Shown one piece after another: positions 11,888 to 24,849 of a DNA stretch of 64,000 nucleotides; position 1 is the first letter of the stretch; every line of letters starts with the position of its first letter. The notes beneath the pieces were generated by a model. That model was not told the origin of the DNA. It saw only the letters and a program-made list of their open reading frames with translations, and ran no database searches. The DNA comes from Blumeriella jaapii (Eukaryota > Ascomycota > Leotiomycetes > Helotiales > Drepanopezizaceae), in assembly GCA_009599575.1 (NCBI GenBank), contig VWND01000022.1, positions 267,001-331,000 on the forward strand. Reading direction: 5' to 3'. The position numbers and the translations under genes are program-made.

Positions 11888-12713
11888 AAATCCACCTACA
11901 AATCCAACTGCAAATCCAACTACAAATTCAACTACAAACCCAATTACAAACCCAACTACAAACTCAACCAATAACCTACAAACTCAACCATCAACCTTCA
12001 ATTTCCAATTCAACTTTCAATCTTCAATTTCTTATCAAAAAGTTCTAATCACAAAAAAGTACGAGGTTAAAAGGTACTTACTTACTTCCTTACTTATTTA
12101 CTTACTTACTTATTTACTTATTTACTTACTTACTTACTTACTTACTTATTTACTTATATATATATATATATTTACTTACTTATTTAACTGATTTAACTGC
12201 GTTTAGAAGGAAACAAAAAAAGGCTGTATACTTACCTACTTATTTATTTATTTACCTATCTACCTACTTATGTAAAGTCGCGTGCTATGAAAAAGTGGGA
12301 AAAGGATAAAATAGGATAGGATAGGATAAAATAGGATAGGATAGGATAGGATAGGATAGGATAGAATAAGATAGGATAGGATAGAATAAAATAGGATAGG
12401 ATAGAATAGGATAGGATAGGATAGGATAGAATAAGATAGAATAGGATAGGATAGGATAGGATAGGATAGGATAGGATAGGATAGGATAGGATAGGATAGG
12501 ATAGGATAGGATAGGATAGGATAGGATAGGAAAAGATAGGATAAAATAAGATAAGATAGAATGGGATAGGAAAAAATAAGATAGGATAGGATTAAGCTGG
12601 ATTGGATTGAGCTAAGCTAAGCTAAGCTGAGCTAAGCGGCTTTATATACAATATAAAATAAATACTGTGCTGTATATGTATATGTATGTATGTATATATG
12701 TATATGTATATAT
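11594..12713. repeat. Simple-repeat block flanking the retroelement island
   Basis: In order: a CT run (about 11851-11885), CAACTACAAAT-like 8-12 bp units (about 11886-12000), TTAC/TTAT tetramers (about 12070-12185), a long GGATA pentamer array (about 12306-12592), GCTAA pentamers (about 12603-12637) and a TATATG microsatellite (about 12670-12713) abutting the outer LTR. No gene is supported. Confidence 0.85.
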
Positions 12714-13010
12714 TATAACGATTTAATCAGTCGGAGGGCTGGGAGATCAGTCAACTGGTCGCCGGATTTATATAATATGAGAAACGAGCCTTTGGTTTTG
12801 TAACAAAAATATTTACTTAGAATTAACAATTGCAAAAGACAAAAATTGCTAAGAAAAAAAAGCCTTATATATATAAATAGTTTCCACAATTAATGGAAAA
12901 ACCCACCAGGAAATCAGAAAGCTTGCAGCTATACGTAATTGCTAAAAAGCTTGCAATTATACGTAATTGCTGGAGTGATACGAAAGATAGCAACAAAATG
13001 AATCGTTACA
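12714..13010 (-). repeat. Left LTR (3' LTR) of the outer element
   Basis: It is 297 bp, the same length as the copy at 33652-33948. It carries a CCTTATATATATAAATAG TATA-like box and a degraded 28 bp direct repeat. Its outer end keeps CAGTCGGAGGGCTGGGAGAT; the matching part of the other copy is C-to-T/G-to-A mutated. Confidence 0.9.
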
Positions 13011-13129
13011 TTACCCTTCCGTCCGAAAAAAACGCGCCCTCGAGCTTTTATCCATTGATACGTTATTATTCAAATAATCGTACGAGTCCAAACCTTCGGA
13101 ATACGTTTTCAGCCAGTTTACAAGTTTTG

Positions 13130-14089
13130 CAAAAAAACCGAAGAGTTTTTTATGCGCTAAATAAAAGTCGCGCATCTTTAAAAAAGCGTATATAAAATCA
13201 AACGCGAAGTATCACGTGAGATTTTTATTTAAGCCTATTTAAAAAGCTTTGTACTAAAGGGTTTTCCGCTGCATTCGATAAGCGATTAATTTTTCGATTT
13301 CGTATTTAAGCTTATCAGTTATATTAATAAATTTAAAAGCTGGATTAATTTAATCTGAAAGCGCGTCGTCAGCTGTTTTACGCAATCGATTAGCGTAAAA
13401 AACTAAATGTACGTTTATAATACTAAAAAGGTTTAGTTTAAAAACGTTATCGAAAATTTTAATTATAATTTTAAAAAGGCCGTTTATAAAATTGTCGAGC
13501 TTGCGAAAAGGCCGGAAGGTCGGAAATGGACGTATATCGAGCTATACGTAGTCGCTAACGTTAAAATCGATCGCGCGGCGAGATTTATTCGCATTTTTTT
13601 TTATTTTGTCGTAGACTTATTGGAAATGCGATTTGGCGAGGTTTCAGGCGTCGTAATAGCGGCGAATATACGTACGAGCTTCGTTTGCGTTTAGCTTATA
13701 TAAAAGATTAAAAAAAAAAAAAGTATCGAGCTTCCAGTTTCAATTGGTATAAAAAATATAATCGTATATAATTTTAAAAAGTGAAAGGCCATTTAGATTT
13801 TCGTAAAAAAAGATTATTTAAGCGAAATTTATTATTAAAAGAAATTCGCTTTAATCGTTTTAATAAAAGTTTACAAAAAATCGAAAGCGTTTTTACAAAT
13901 ATTAATTATAAATTTCGATCTGACCATCGGTTTCGGAATAAGCGGCTGTCGAAAGCTTTAATTGCGTACCGAGTATTTTGTTTAATTTAAACCAGAAAAT
14001 AAACTAATATTAAAGGCCACGATCGTTAATAATATTTTTCGAAAGGCCAAAATACTTATATACGTGGAATATATACAATTTAGCGAAGC
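13130..14089 (-). pseudogene. Outer element: later integrase and chromodomain relic
   Basis: Minus-strand translation at about 13790-14010 gives the typical integrase stretch around ETDGQIE, followed further on by residues like those before the LPLAEF block. At about 13150-13318 a chromodomain is legible from YEIEKLIAYR through a Y-K-x-x-(stop) position, where the stop replaces the usual Trp. The left boundary is LTR sequence; the right boundary is the 5 bp GAAGC target site of the first inserted element. Confidence 0.75.
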
Positions 14090-14501
14090 TGTAAGGATTG
14101 AAAGGCAGGGAAACACTAGTTCAGATAATAGAACTTAGATAAGATTGGGTTGATAGTTAGACTGATTTCTACCTTCTATATTTCTAGTAAAAAGCGTGTA
14201 TAAGTACAAAAGAAGGGGTGGAGCCTTCGAGAAAAGTATTTTTCAGGAAACCAGGCGAATCTTATTTAATATGTTTTCCAGCTTTCATCCCGACCTTTTT
14301 TTATTTTTTTTAATATAATTTTAATAATTGATTTCTTAGCAATCATTTTTATAAAATGTTTTATTTAAATATTATTTTTAACTTTTATAATATTATTCGG
14401 CCTTTACGGTCTATTCGCAAAAAGTATTATTCGAAAGTTGGTAAAAAGCAGAAGGTTTTGGCGAATCATTTGATTTATACACGTGATATTAGTTTCTGAT
14501 A
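14090..14501 (-). repeat. Left LTR (3' LTR) of inner copy 1
   Basis: It is 412 bp. The outer (left) end keeps TGTAAGGATTGAAAGGCAGG, while the inner end reads ATTAGTTTCTGATA against GTTGGTTCCTGACA in the right copy. The bases at about 14502-14514 (TTACCTTTTTTTT) are a purine-rich tract on the minus strand, as expected for a polypurine primer. Confidence 0.92.
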
Positions 14502-14732
14502 TTACCTTTTTTTTTAGGCCTTTGATTTTCAAAAGCGATTGATTTTTTTATACGTATGTTTCCGTATATGGCGTGCGTTACGCCTTCGAAATAACGTGCG
14601 GTTTTCGCTTTCGGTCGTAAATTATAGCTGTTTTTTTCGCTTTTAATCGTAAATTATAGCTGTTTTGCTATTTTGTTTTTTTTGTTTTCGGTAGCGTTCG
14701 CATTTTCGTTTGAAAAAGCTTTTTTTTTTAAA

Positions 14733-15551
14733 ATGGCCGCTATTTTTCTATTTAACTTTTTCTTTTTATTTTTTATTTTTATTTTTTCGTTAGCTTTTTT
14801 TTATTTTAATTAACTGCTTTTCGCCGCGTTCGCCGCGAATTTTTAAAATGCTTTTGATTTTTATCTGCTTTCGGTACGCCCGCCTGATTTTACGCGAAAG
14901 CATTACAACGGACTTTTTGCTTTTTTGCGTTTTCGAGCTTTTCAGCGTAAAATGCAACCGCTGTAAAGCTTCGCATATTTAATATTTTTTTATAAATTTT
15001 TTAAATTTTAATTCGAATTCGCTTTTAATTAACTATAAATTTCTGCCGTACGCGCTACCGAAACGCAAATCTTTTTCGCGGGCCTTAACGATTTTATAAA
15101 TCGTTTCGATGCTGCCACCGCCGCTGCCGCTTTTTTTCCTTTTGCTGCCGAAGCTAAAGCTTTTGCTAAAACTTTTATCGATTTTATTATCCACAACGCT
15201 TATATAAATCGTTTAAAAAAAAATAACGCTTCGGCTTTTATAATAATCGAAAATCGTACGAATCGCGCCGCGGCTCGGATTGCCGCTGCCGCTGCTGCTG
15301 CTGCGTCCGTTTCTGCCGGTTTAACGGCTGCTATTGTTTTAAAAACTTTGGCTGCGCCGGCCCTTTTATTTAACGACGCTAATATAAAACGTATTTTCCG
15401 ACGTTTCGAAAACGTCGCTCGGACTTATTTTAACCAATTGAATTAAATTCTGGATTTTTACGAAAATATCGTAATTACAATTCAAAATTCGACTACGGCT
15501 ATTGTAAAAATTTTAACTGGAATAAATCGAATATTTTGCGAATTCGTTTAA
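14733..15551 (+). pseudogene. Antisense accessory reading frame of inner copy 1 (about 273 codons, stop-interrupted)
   Basis: From an ATG at 14733 one plus-strand frame runs to a terminal TAA at 15549-15551. Every internal stop I found is TAA, which one C-to-T change in CAA would produce. At one such position the paralogous copy still has CAA (copy 1 CCG CTG TAA, copy 2 CCG TTG CAA). The product would be Phe-rich at the start and Ala-rich in the middle (a run of eight Ala near 15290). Its C-terminal part looks helical (RIFRRFENV, AIQNSTTAIV). It lies tail-to-tail with pol, beyond the chromodomain. I recognise no family. The minus-strand frames here are also fairly open, so the coding strand is not certain. 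Confidence 0.45.
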
Positions 15552-15734
15552 TACTAATTTTTTTTAGCCTGCCGCTGCTTTTAAATCTAAAAAAAATAAC
15601 GATAATAATAAAAAAAAAAATAACGATAATAAAAATAAATTAGTTTAGCGGCGGTTTTAAAGTTTTTTAAAATGTTTTTATTTTTTTTTTTTTGTTTTTA
15701 CGACGCGTATTCGTTATTATTCCGTTATTATTAT

Positions 15735-18700
15735 TTATCGTATTTTTCAAGTATTTTTTTACAATTTTTTTTGCGTTTGTAAAATAGTTTTCTAGCTTCC
15801 AAAAGTTTTCGCTTAATAAATAGCCTTTTTATTGTATTAAATAATATCGGCCTTTTTTTGTATTTTTATAAATTTATATTAATTTGACCTTGTATTTTTC
15901 GGATTTTTGGAATTTTATTATATTATTTTTCGGCTCGGTATCGTTCCGACCCTGCCAAAGTTTTAATAAAAAAACGTAAAAAATATCGTAAATATAATAT
16001 TAAAAAAAAAGCTCGAATTAATAAGCTTGGCCGTGCTCGTATATAATTCGCTTGATTTTAAAAAGTTTTAGATATTTATTTAAAAGCTTTCGAAAAAGTC
16101 GCAATTATCGAAGGTTTTTAATCGATAATAATATTTTATCGCTTATTTAAAATCTAGTTTTTTTATATTTAGCGTCGTAAAACCTTTTGTAATTCGCGTT
16201 GGCTTTTTTTAGCTTTTTATTAAATACTTTTTTTTTTTTTGCAATATTTTAATTCGTTTTTCCGTTAACGATATTTTTTTTTCTACGACGTCGCTTTCGA
16301 CGTTGCTGCCAAATTCTGAATAAAAGCCGTATAATATGCGAAAAAAAATAAAATCCGTAAAAACGTATATCGAATTATTATACGTAAATTCGGCTAAAGC
16401 AAGCTTCGTAGCCTAATCGTTTTATCGATAATCGCAATACGTGCGAAAATAAAATTTTAAAATTTGATTTTAATATTTCGTTTAGCCATCGGTTTAAAAA
16501 TAAAAAGCGATGCTTAATCGACGTCGTATTTATAAATAAAATATTATTAAAAACCAGAATTTATTAATAAAAACTGATTTTTTATTTGTAATAATTTTTT
16601 TAAAACAGCCAAAATTTTTGTAAACGTGTTATATAAATATTTCGGCCAAATTTAAAATTAAAATCGTTTTTTATATCGGTATATATTTCGATAGTTTCGT
16701 ATATCGGTTTATTATAACGAATATCGAATCGTAAATACGATTTCGTTTTTTATTAAAAAATAAATTCGTAATAAAATTTATAATTATTTTTTTTTAAAAT
16801 TTCGTAAAAATCGAAAAAAAAGCTAATTCGCTATAGGATCGATGCTTTCTAAGCTTGCTTTTTTAGCACTTTTTATACGTATTAACGTAACGCTTTACGT
16901 CGCTTTGTAAACCAGGCCAGAAATACTTTTTTTCGATTAATTTTAACGTTCGCCGAAAGCTTTAATAACCGGCGGTCGGATCGTCGTAATTAATTTTTAA
17001 TATTTCGCTTTTAATAGCGCTTTTATTCGAAATATACGTACGTTTTTTATAATATAATAATTTATTTTAACTTATACGCCAATATTTTTCGAACCCGGCT
17101 CGATTGCTTTGCGAAACCGATTCGTACGTTTTTTATAATATAAAAAAATCAGATTTTTGCAATTTAAAAATAATTTTATAAATCGGTTTTGCTAATTCGT
17201 TATTAACCGTTTCGGATTATAGCAATACAGCGGCTACGCTTTGTAATATATATTATTTGCAATTAGTAATATTAGCAAAAAACAATTCGGCGAAAAAGCC
17301 TTTTATTTGGCTTTTTTCCGTTTGCTTTTTATTTTTTAATTTCGTTAATAAAAACTTCGAATATTTATCGGCGCGAAATGGTTTATACTTCGATTTTAAA
17401 CGTGTTTTTATTACGAAAAACATTTTAAAATTTTTTAAATAAATTAATTTTAGCTTACGATGCAGCGTAAGCAATTGTTCGTTATTTTTTTTTAAATTTT
17501 TTTTTAAATTTGGCCGGCAGAAAAAACTATTCGCCGGATTAAAAACTTTTATTTTATATTCGATTGCAAAATCGTATTCAGCTAGCTCGTCGGCCTATTT
17601 CGCTTAGCGTTCGTTTAAACGTTTTTTCGTAAAAAAGTATTTTAAATTATAATAATTTATACGTATAATAATAACGTTAAAAGCGCTACGTAAATATTAG
17701 TTTTATTATCTAAAAACGTAAATTATAATTATTAGCTCAGCGTCGTAAACTTCGTATTTTTGTTTTATAAAAAAAAGCTTTTTCGAATAATACGCGATAA
17801 AATGCCAACGTGTTTTCGTATTCTTTCCGAACAATTAAAATAATATTCCGCTTATAACGAATTTCGAAGCGTTTGTTTCGATTTGGATTTTTAATCGAAG
17901 ATCGAAATAACGTAAAATCGATGCTTAGCAAAACTTTTTTTTTTAAAAGTAAAAAAGCGAGCTTCGCTTCGAATAAAAAACGAAAAAGGTCCGATATTTT
18001 TTTTTATTATATTTTTTTTAAAAAATCTGTAATAAATCGGCAAAGCTTAGCGTATTTTTTAATAAAACGTTTATAAAAGTTAATAAAACCCAAAAACATT
18101 TGAATATTTCGCCACGTAATAAAAAAAGGCTATTTCCGAATATTATTTATTTTTTTTAGATTTATTTTAATTCTCGTAAAAATAACGACGAAGCTTAGAA
18201 ACTTAATCGTATTCGTATCGAAAACATATTTTTTTAAATTTTCGTAAAATTTATTAATACGAAGTTTTTCGAAAATCTTTTTTACCGCGTTTGTATAATC
18301 GTCGGGGTTTTCGAAAAATATTAAAATATTATCGAAGTAAATTATATACGTAACATTTATTAAACCGATTAAAGCTTAATTAATATACGCTTAAAAGGTT
18401 GCTGATGCGTTTGAAAGGCCGAAAAGTAATACGCAGTATTCGAAATGTCCGTAACGAATGCGAAACGCAATTTTTTACTTATCTTTCTTTTTTATTCGAA
18501 AGCGATAGTACGTCTAAGTAAAATTTAGCTTAATAAATATTTTAACTCTTTTTAAACGGTCCAAAATTTCGCTTATAAAAAATAGAAAAGTTCGATTTTT
18601 AATCGTAATTGCGTTTAGACTTTTATAATCGACGTATAATCGTAAACTTCCGTTTTTTTTCGGTATAAATATTACCGGTGCGCCGGCAGAGCTAATAAAC

Positions 18701-19600
18701 CTTTTTATCCAGCCTTTTTCTAAGTTCGAATCGAAATATTCGCGCAATTCGGTAAGTTTAAATTCCGATAAAAAATAAACTGGTTTTTAAAAAAGGTTTT
18801 TTTCTTTCGCGAAATTTATTCGATATTTTATAAAATAATAAAAAGCTAGAATAACCGCGGCGGTATCGTCGAACACGTCGGCGTAATCGTCGTATTTAAA
18901 AAGTAATTAATATTATTTTTAATAGCTTTTTTCAAAACGATACAAAACGCTTATTCCCTTTTGGATTTCTTTTTAAAACGTTTAATTATAACGAAATTAA
19001 ATTATAAGCGTTCGACTAAATATCGCTACGATTTAGCTCGAAAGCTTATAACGAAATCGATATTTCGCAACCAAAGAAAATCTAAAATAAATAAAATCCC
19101 TGAAATATTTATATCGCAAGCCACGAAATCGTTCTGTATTTTTTTAATTATTTCATAATTATTAATAGCGCGAATAAATTACGTATACGTATCGTAAATA
19201 ATTACTTTTTTTTTTTAACCGTAAATAAGTTAATACGTTTTTGAATTAATTTCTATTTATATTTAATTAATAACTTTTGAATTACGCAGTTTTTTTCCGC
19301 GCCGCAATCGATAAAAGCTCGTTTCGTACGAGTTTCGCTTTTAGCTTTTTTAATTTCGACTGAAATTATTTTTTTTTATTTTTTTTTTTCGCTCGATTTT
19401 ATTAATAACGACGAAATTAAAATCGAGCGAAAGCTTTTCCCGAATTTTTAGATTTATTAGCTTCGGGATAGTTTAAAGCTATATATTTTTTTTTATTGCA
19501 TTTATAATATTCGATTTTTAAACAATTGGCTATACGATGTCTTTTTTTTTAGCAGCGATTGCATTTCGAAAAGTAAAAAAAGTCGTTAAAAATTCTAAGA
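15735..19600 (-). pseudogene. Inner copy 1: gag-pol relic with chromodomain
   Basis: Zinc knuckle C-x2-C-x4-H-x4-C at 19522-19563, with one stop inside. Protease site with DCGA (Asp at about 19307), where active-site DSGA/DTGA is usual. Reverse transcriptase at 18514-18747 ([35 protein letters not shown]), then YFDN at about 18335 where YFDD is expected. Integrase C-terminal part around LALAEFTYNNS (about 16400), then the GPY/F-type region (about 15990-16130). Chromodomain at about 15735-15903 (KKGRYYLIQ, KGYLLSENFW). Every block is interrupted by stops or frame changes. Confidence 0.85.
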
Positions 19601-21042
19601 TTCCAAAGGATTTTGTTAAAATTGTCGTTTTTTCGCTTTCGTTTTTCTTTTTATAACGTATGCTCGAATCGAAAACGGTATATATTTATTTTAGCCTTTA
19701 AGCTTTGATCGTAAATATAAATCTTTTCTTTTTTTTTTTTTTTTTTTTTTGCGCTCGTTTCGTCGTTTATTATTTTTCGTTTCGTCGCTGATAATTTTAT
19801 TAATATTTTCGATACGACGAGCAATTAATATTAATTTTTCGTACGAATTTATAATTATAATATTGCTTCGTTTAATAATTTCTTTTCGAAAAATAAATCG
19901 GAGTTTTACGAAAAGTATTTTTTTTTTAATCGCATCGTTTGTTATTTGCAATTGCTGTTCGAAATTATTTAAATAAGCAACGAAATCGTTAATTAATTTA
20001 TGTTTTTTTTACTTCGTTTTATCGTATAAATTCGAAGCCGCGATTTTTCGATTTTCCGTATTTATTAAAAAGTTTAATATTTATTTTTTGAAATCGTTTT
20101 ATATAATTCGAATATTCGTAAAACGTCGTTCGTATCCGGTTTATTTTTTTTTTATTTTATCGTCGAAAGCTAAAACACAAGCGTTAATTTTTTTTTAATC
20201 GGTATAAAATATTACTTTTTTATTTTGGCGGAAGCTTCGCTTTGCACGCCGAATAAAAAATTAAGTTTTTTTAATATTTTTTTTTCGATATATTAAAAAG
20301 TCTTTTATTTTTAATATTTTTCGGTTCGAATTCGCTATGTTTTTTATAAAAGATATAATATACTTAAAAGAAATGCTAAATCGTTTCCAATAAGTATTAT
20401 TATCGTAATACTCCGAAAATATTTTATAATAATCGCCGGTTTAAATTATTTTCTGTTTTTTTTTAGCTGAGGCGATATTAAAAAGTATAAAAACCTTTTT
20501 TTCGATATTTTCGAAAGCGTTAAATTTTCGTTAAAATTGTTTAATTTTTTTTCGGAATTCGTTTCGGCGTTTTTTGGTTTTTTCGAATTTTTTAATTATT
20601 TCGTAAATTTTTTTTTTAGTTTTTTTCTGTTTTATTTTAGCTTGTATTTTTTTTACTTTTTTACGTTTATCGTTTTTTTTTTGTTCGGCGCGGGTTCGTT
20701 CGTCAGCTAAATAAATCAAAGTTTCGATAAAAAATCCTTCCGAATCGTTTTAAGCGTGGCCTTTTTTAATAATTTTTTCGATAAAAGAAATTAAAAAATC
20801 GTCGCGCTCTGATAATAAAATATTTTCGACTTTTAGTAAAATTAATAACGTTAAAAGAAACGATAATACGGGGTTTTTTTAAACAGCCGAAAGTGTTAGG
20901 TTTTTTTAAATAATTAAAAATGCTTGTTTTTTGCGAATGCGAAAAGCTATAATATCGATAATAACGATATAAATATAATAATATAATAAAAAATTGTTTT
21001 AATAATATCGAATTGCCGTTTCGATAAATAAAAAAATCAAAA

Positions 21043-21454
21043 TGTAAAAATTGAAAAGCAAAGAAATATTAATTCAAATAATAAAACTTAAATAAAATTA
21101 AATTAATAATCAGACTGATTTTTACTTTTTATATTTCTAATAAAAAGCGTGTATAAATACAAAAAAAGGGATGGAGCCTTCGAAAAAAGTATTTTTCAGA
21201 AAACCAGGCGAATTTTATTTAGTATGCTTTTTAGCCTCTATTCCGACCTTTTTTTTTTTTTTTTAATATAACTTTAATAATTGGTTCCTTAGCAATCATT
21301 CTTATAAAATATTTTATTTAAATGTTATTTCCAGCCCCTATAATACTATCCGGCCCCCACGGCCTATCCGCAGAAAATATTATTCGAAGGTTGGTAGGAA
21401 GCAGAGGGTTTTGGCGGATCACCTGACTTATACACGTGATGTTGGTTCCTGACA
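21043..21454 (-). repeat. Right LTR (5' LTR) of inner copy 1
   Basis: It is 412 bp. The inner (left) end is AT-shifted (TGTAAAAATTGAAAAGCAAA), and the outer (right) end is clean (GTTGGTTCCTGACA). Confidence 0.92.
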
Positions 21455-21459
21455 GAAGC

Positions 21460-24400
21460 TTCGAGCGTCGATATTTTTATAACAAAAAATCGAAATAGCT
21501 TGCTTAGAAAAACGATTTATTATTACGAATACGTTATTATAACCGTGTTTGTTTTTATTAAAATTGCAAAAATTTATTATAATATGTTTTCAAAAGTGGT
21601 TAAAAACAGAAAAAAGCTAAAAAAAGCCGGGGCGTTTATTTTTTAAAACAAAACTTTTTCGATAAACGTAGCAGTTGCGATAATATTGCTTTACAAAAGC
21701 TGTTATATCTCGCTAATAATATTAATTCGAAAGCAATTGCGTAGTTTTGCAAACGCTGGAATAAGCGGTAGAGATTTAGTCGTGCATTTTTCGTATAAAA
21801 GCCAAACGAAAGTAATCGACGTTTAATATTATTAAACGATCGTAATATAGCAGCAGATCGCGTTTAAATATATACGAAATATTATTATTATCGTTTTTTT
21901 TTATAACGTTTCGTACAATTTTTTTTCGGAAAGCTATCAGGCTGTTAATTATGCGATTAGCGTAAAAAATTTGATTAACGATACGAAATGCGAGAAAAAA
22001 ATCAATTATTTTAACGATAAAAACAGCTGTTTCGAAGGCCGTAAAAAATCGAAGTTTTTTAGTTAAAAGGCGGTGGTCGATCTGATTTGTTCGGAAAAGG
22101 ATTTGCAAGCGCTGGGTGCGTTTAAAAGAGTTTTAGCGGTCGAATTCGCTTATACGACGTATTAATGCGTTAGCTAAAAAATTGTATTTATTTGGTTTAT
22201 ACGTAATAAAAAAGTTGTAGTCGGCGAAAAGCTCGGCTTAGCGTGCTTATCGAGCGTTTAAAAGCTTGGAGGTCATAAAATATTTTAAGGTTTTATAATT
22301 AATAATTATTTTGATTTGATAAATTAAGCTAATTAATTTAATACGAAAATTGCTTAGAGATTTTACGATTACGAATATTTTTTGTCGTATACGACGTAGT
22401 TTAGCTTTGCGAAAGCTATAGTTTTGCTGAAATAAGCGATTGGAAGCCAGTCGTCGCTATAAAATTGCGAAAGCATAAAAGCTATTACGCCGTCGAAAGC
22501 GTCAGTTTTTAATATGCAAAAATGATTTTGTTTATAATATTATAAAACTGATGCAATAATAAAAGCTAGTGTAAAAAGGTCGAAATTCTTTTAATATTTA
22601 AAAATAAAATTGTAAAAAACGTTAGCCTTGATTAAATAAATCAAAAGCTTTGCAATTATACCGTAGTTTCGAATAAAACGTCGGTAAAAATTACAAAAAC
22701 CAAAAAAGCTTTGTATATTTTTTATAATAGTAGAAGGCTTTTAGTAAGCGATTACGAAGACTTTTTCTGGATCTACTTTTAAACCTTTAATAAAAATAAT
22801 AAAACTTAGATAACGGATCCGAATAACGTTGAATTTAAACTTCCGAATATCGGCCTATAATTTAGCGTTAGCGAGCTTTTGGAACATTTTGCGAACGTAT
22901 ATAACGTATTTTAAAAAATCGGACGAATAAATAAAAATATTATTTAAATATGCAATACAGAAATCGTTTAAATAATCGAAAAAAACGTCGTTTATATAAC
23001 GTTGGTAAATTGCGGATTTATTAATAAGGCCAAAAGGTAGCATTTTGCATTTATAAGCGCTGTAACGCGTACGAAACGTCGTCAGTTTTTTATTAGCGGA
23101 GTTTATTCGAATTTTATAAAAAATTTAACGAATATCGAATTTTGTAAAAATTCGCGTTTCCGAAAAACGAATAAAGGTTTTATCGATGAAAAAAAGGGGG
23201 TAGCGATTTTTACGAGTAACGTTATTAAAAGCTCGATAATCGATATAAAAACGCAATAAACCGTCGGGTTTTTTAACGAAAAGCATTAAAGCAGCGAAAA
23301 AAGCGGTAAAAAATTCGATAAAGCTTTTATTAAAGTTATTTTACAAATAGGTTTTGATAATTTCGAGCTTTGAAATCGATATTTTATATAAAAAAATGTA
23401 TTTCAGCTTTTTTTTATTTATAATAAATTCGATTTTATGGTCGTAAAACCGGTGAAAAGCTAGCTCGTTGCTGGCGGCTTTAAAAAACACGTATTCGAGG
23501 TTTTTATATTCCGGATAAAAAGATTCGAAGAAAGGTTTATTCGAAGTTAGCTTTGCTAAGCTGATTAAAAGGGTCGAAATCGATATTTTATTAATTTTGA
23601 AACGTTCGAAAAAACTGTGAAATTAGGTTTTGAAAAAAGTGTTATACGTAAGGTCGTTTAATATTTTGTCGATTTTGTACAGGGAAATTAAAAACATTTT
23701 AATTGTTTTTTTTTTAAAAATCAGCTTAAAAGCGTATATAATAATTTGGCAAATGAAAATTAGATAAGCAATAGGTTAAAAGATTCGTTTTCGAACTGGT
23801 CGTTTGAAAGGTTTAAAAAGTGGCTTGTTTGAATTATCGATTATATTAAATTAAAAGGCTATCGCGGCGAAAGTTTTTTTTCGGTTTTTAATATAATTGT
23901 TTTTTGTAGAACGAAAAAGCTGTTTTGACGAAAAAAAAAGAAAAAAAAAAGAAATAATAAAAAAGAAATCGTTAGCCTGGGAAAATGATGGTGTAATTTT
24001 TTGTATTATTTTATTGGCGTCGTTATCGAAATTGGCACCGCGAATAAAATTCGACTTTTTCGCGTTTTGCATAGCGTCGTAGATTTGCTATAATTGATTA
24101 AGGTTTTTATTACGTTTTACAGCGTCGTTTTAATAGCGAAATTGAATTTTTCGGAAATGCAAATAAAAGATTTTAATACAACGAGCGTAAAAAGCTATAG
24201 GAAGGTAAGATTTCGGCTAATAAAGCTTGCGTTTATTATAATTTAATAAAATTTAGTATTCGGCCAACCAAGCTTTTTCTAGAATTATATTATAATTTCC
24301 GAAGTTGGTAATTAAAAAAAAAATAAACGATTATATTCGGTTGTTAATAATAAAATTGAAAAGCGTAAAATATGTAATTAAATAGCTACGAGTTTTATTA

Positions 24401-24849
24401 TATTTTTTTACAAAAAAAGGAGCCGGAAGAAATTAAATTAAAAGTTTTTAAAAAAAAAAAGGGATTTAATCAGCGCCGAATCGATTAACGCATAATCGTT
24501 TGTTTTAAAGTCGGCGAACGCTTTTATTTTATACGAAAGGTTATTTTTAATAAATATAACGGGAATTATTAATAAATCGCTATTAAAAAGCTTTCGAACG
24601 TTAAAATAACGCATATCGCGTAATACGCTTAAAAAAAAGGCTTTGCTTAGGCCTGAGCGTTTTTTCGATTGGCGGAAAAGCTTTTAATTTTTTTATATGC
24701 GTTTTGAAAATCGTTTGGAAAAAGGTTTTTATTTTTATTATTATTATTAAAAAGCGAATTTTCGGCCGGCTCGATCTCGTTTATATTTATTAGCTTAGAA
24801 GGGCTTTTAAATAAAACCGAGGGTCGGCCCGTAAAAAATCGTGCAAATT
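21460..24849 (-). pseudogene. Outer element: reverse transcriptase, RNase H and integrase-start relic
   Basis: At 22855-23043 the minus strand reads LPFGLINKSAIYQRYINDV and then a degraded catalytic box YLNN (YLDD in active enzymes). Around 22640-22730 the F-x-x-FYRRFIR-like connection segment is visible with one stop. At 21776-22108 the pre-integrase region ends in LLYYDRLI and FIRKMHD. The reading continues at 14089 on the other side of the first insertion, which proves the split. Confidence 0.8.

Larger units (their letters stand above)
14090..21454 (-). mobile_element. Inner chromovirus copy 1 (Ty3/gypsy), 7365 bp, RIP-degraded
   Basis: LTRs at 14090-14501 and 21043-21454, both 412 bp, start TGTAA and end TGACA (TGATA in the left copy). 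A perfect 5 bp target duplication GAAGC lies at 14085-14089 and 21455-21459. The internal region is paralogous over its whole length to the copy at 24850-32234. Order on the minus strand: zinc knuckle, protease, reverse transcriptase, RNase H, integrase, chromodomain, then an extra region carrying a plus-strand reading frame. Confidence 0.93.

Noticed and set aside
14733..15551. Reading the Ala-rich tract as the C-terminus of pol on the minus strand
   Set aside because: Pol already ends with a legible chromodomain at about 15735. Minus frames across this tract contain stops of several kinds, but I keep this as a live alternative with low weight.
19691..20719. Lys-rich minus-strand frames inside inner copy 1 as separate genes
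   Set aside because: They lie in the gag part of the element and their Lys content follows from the AT shift.
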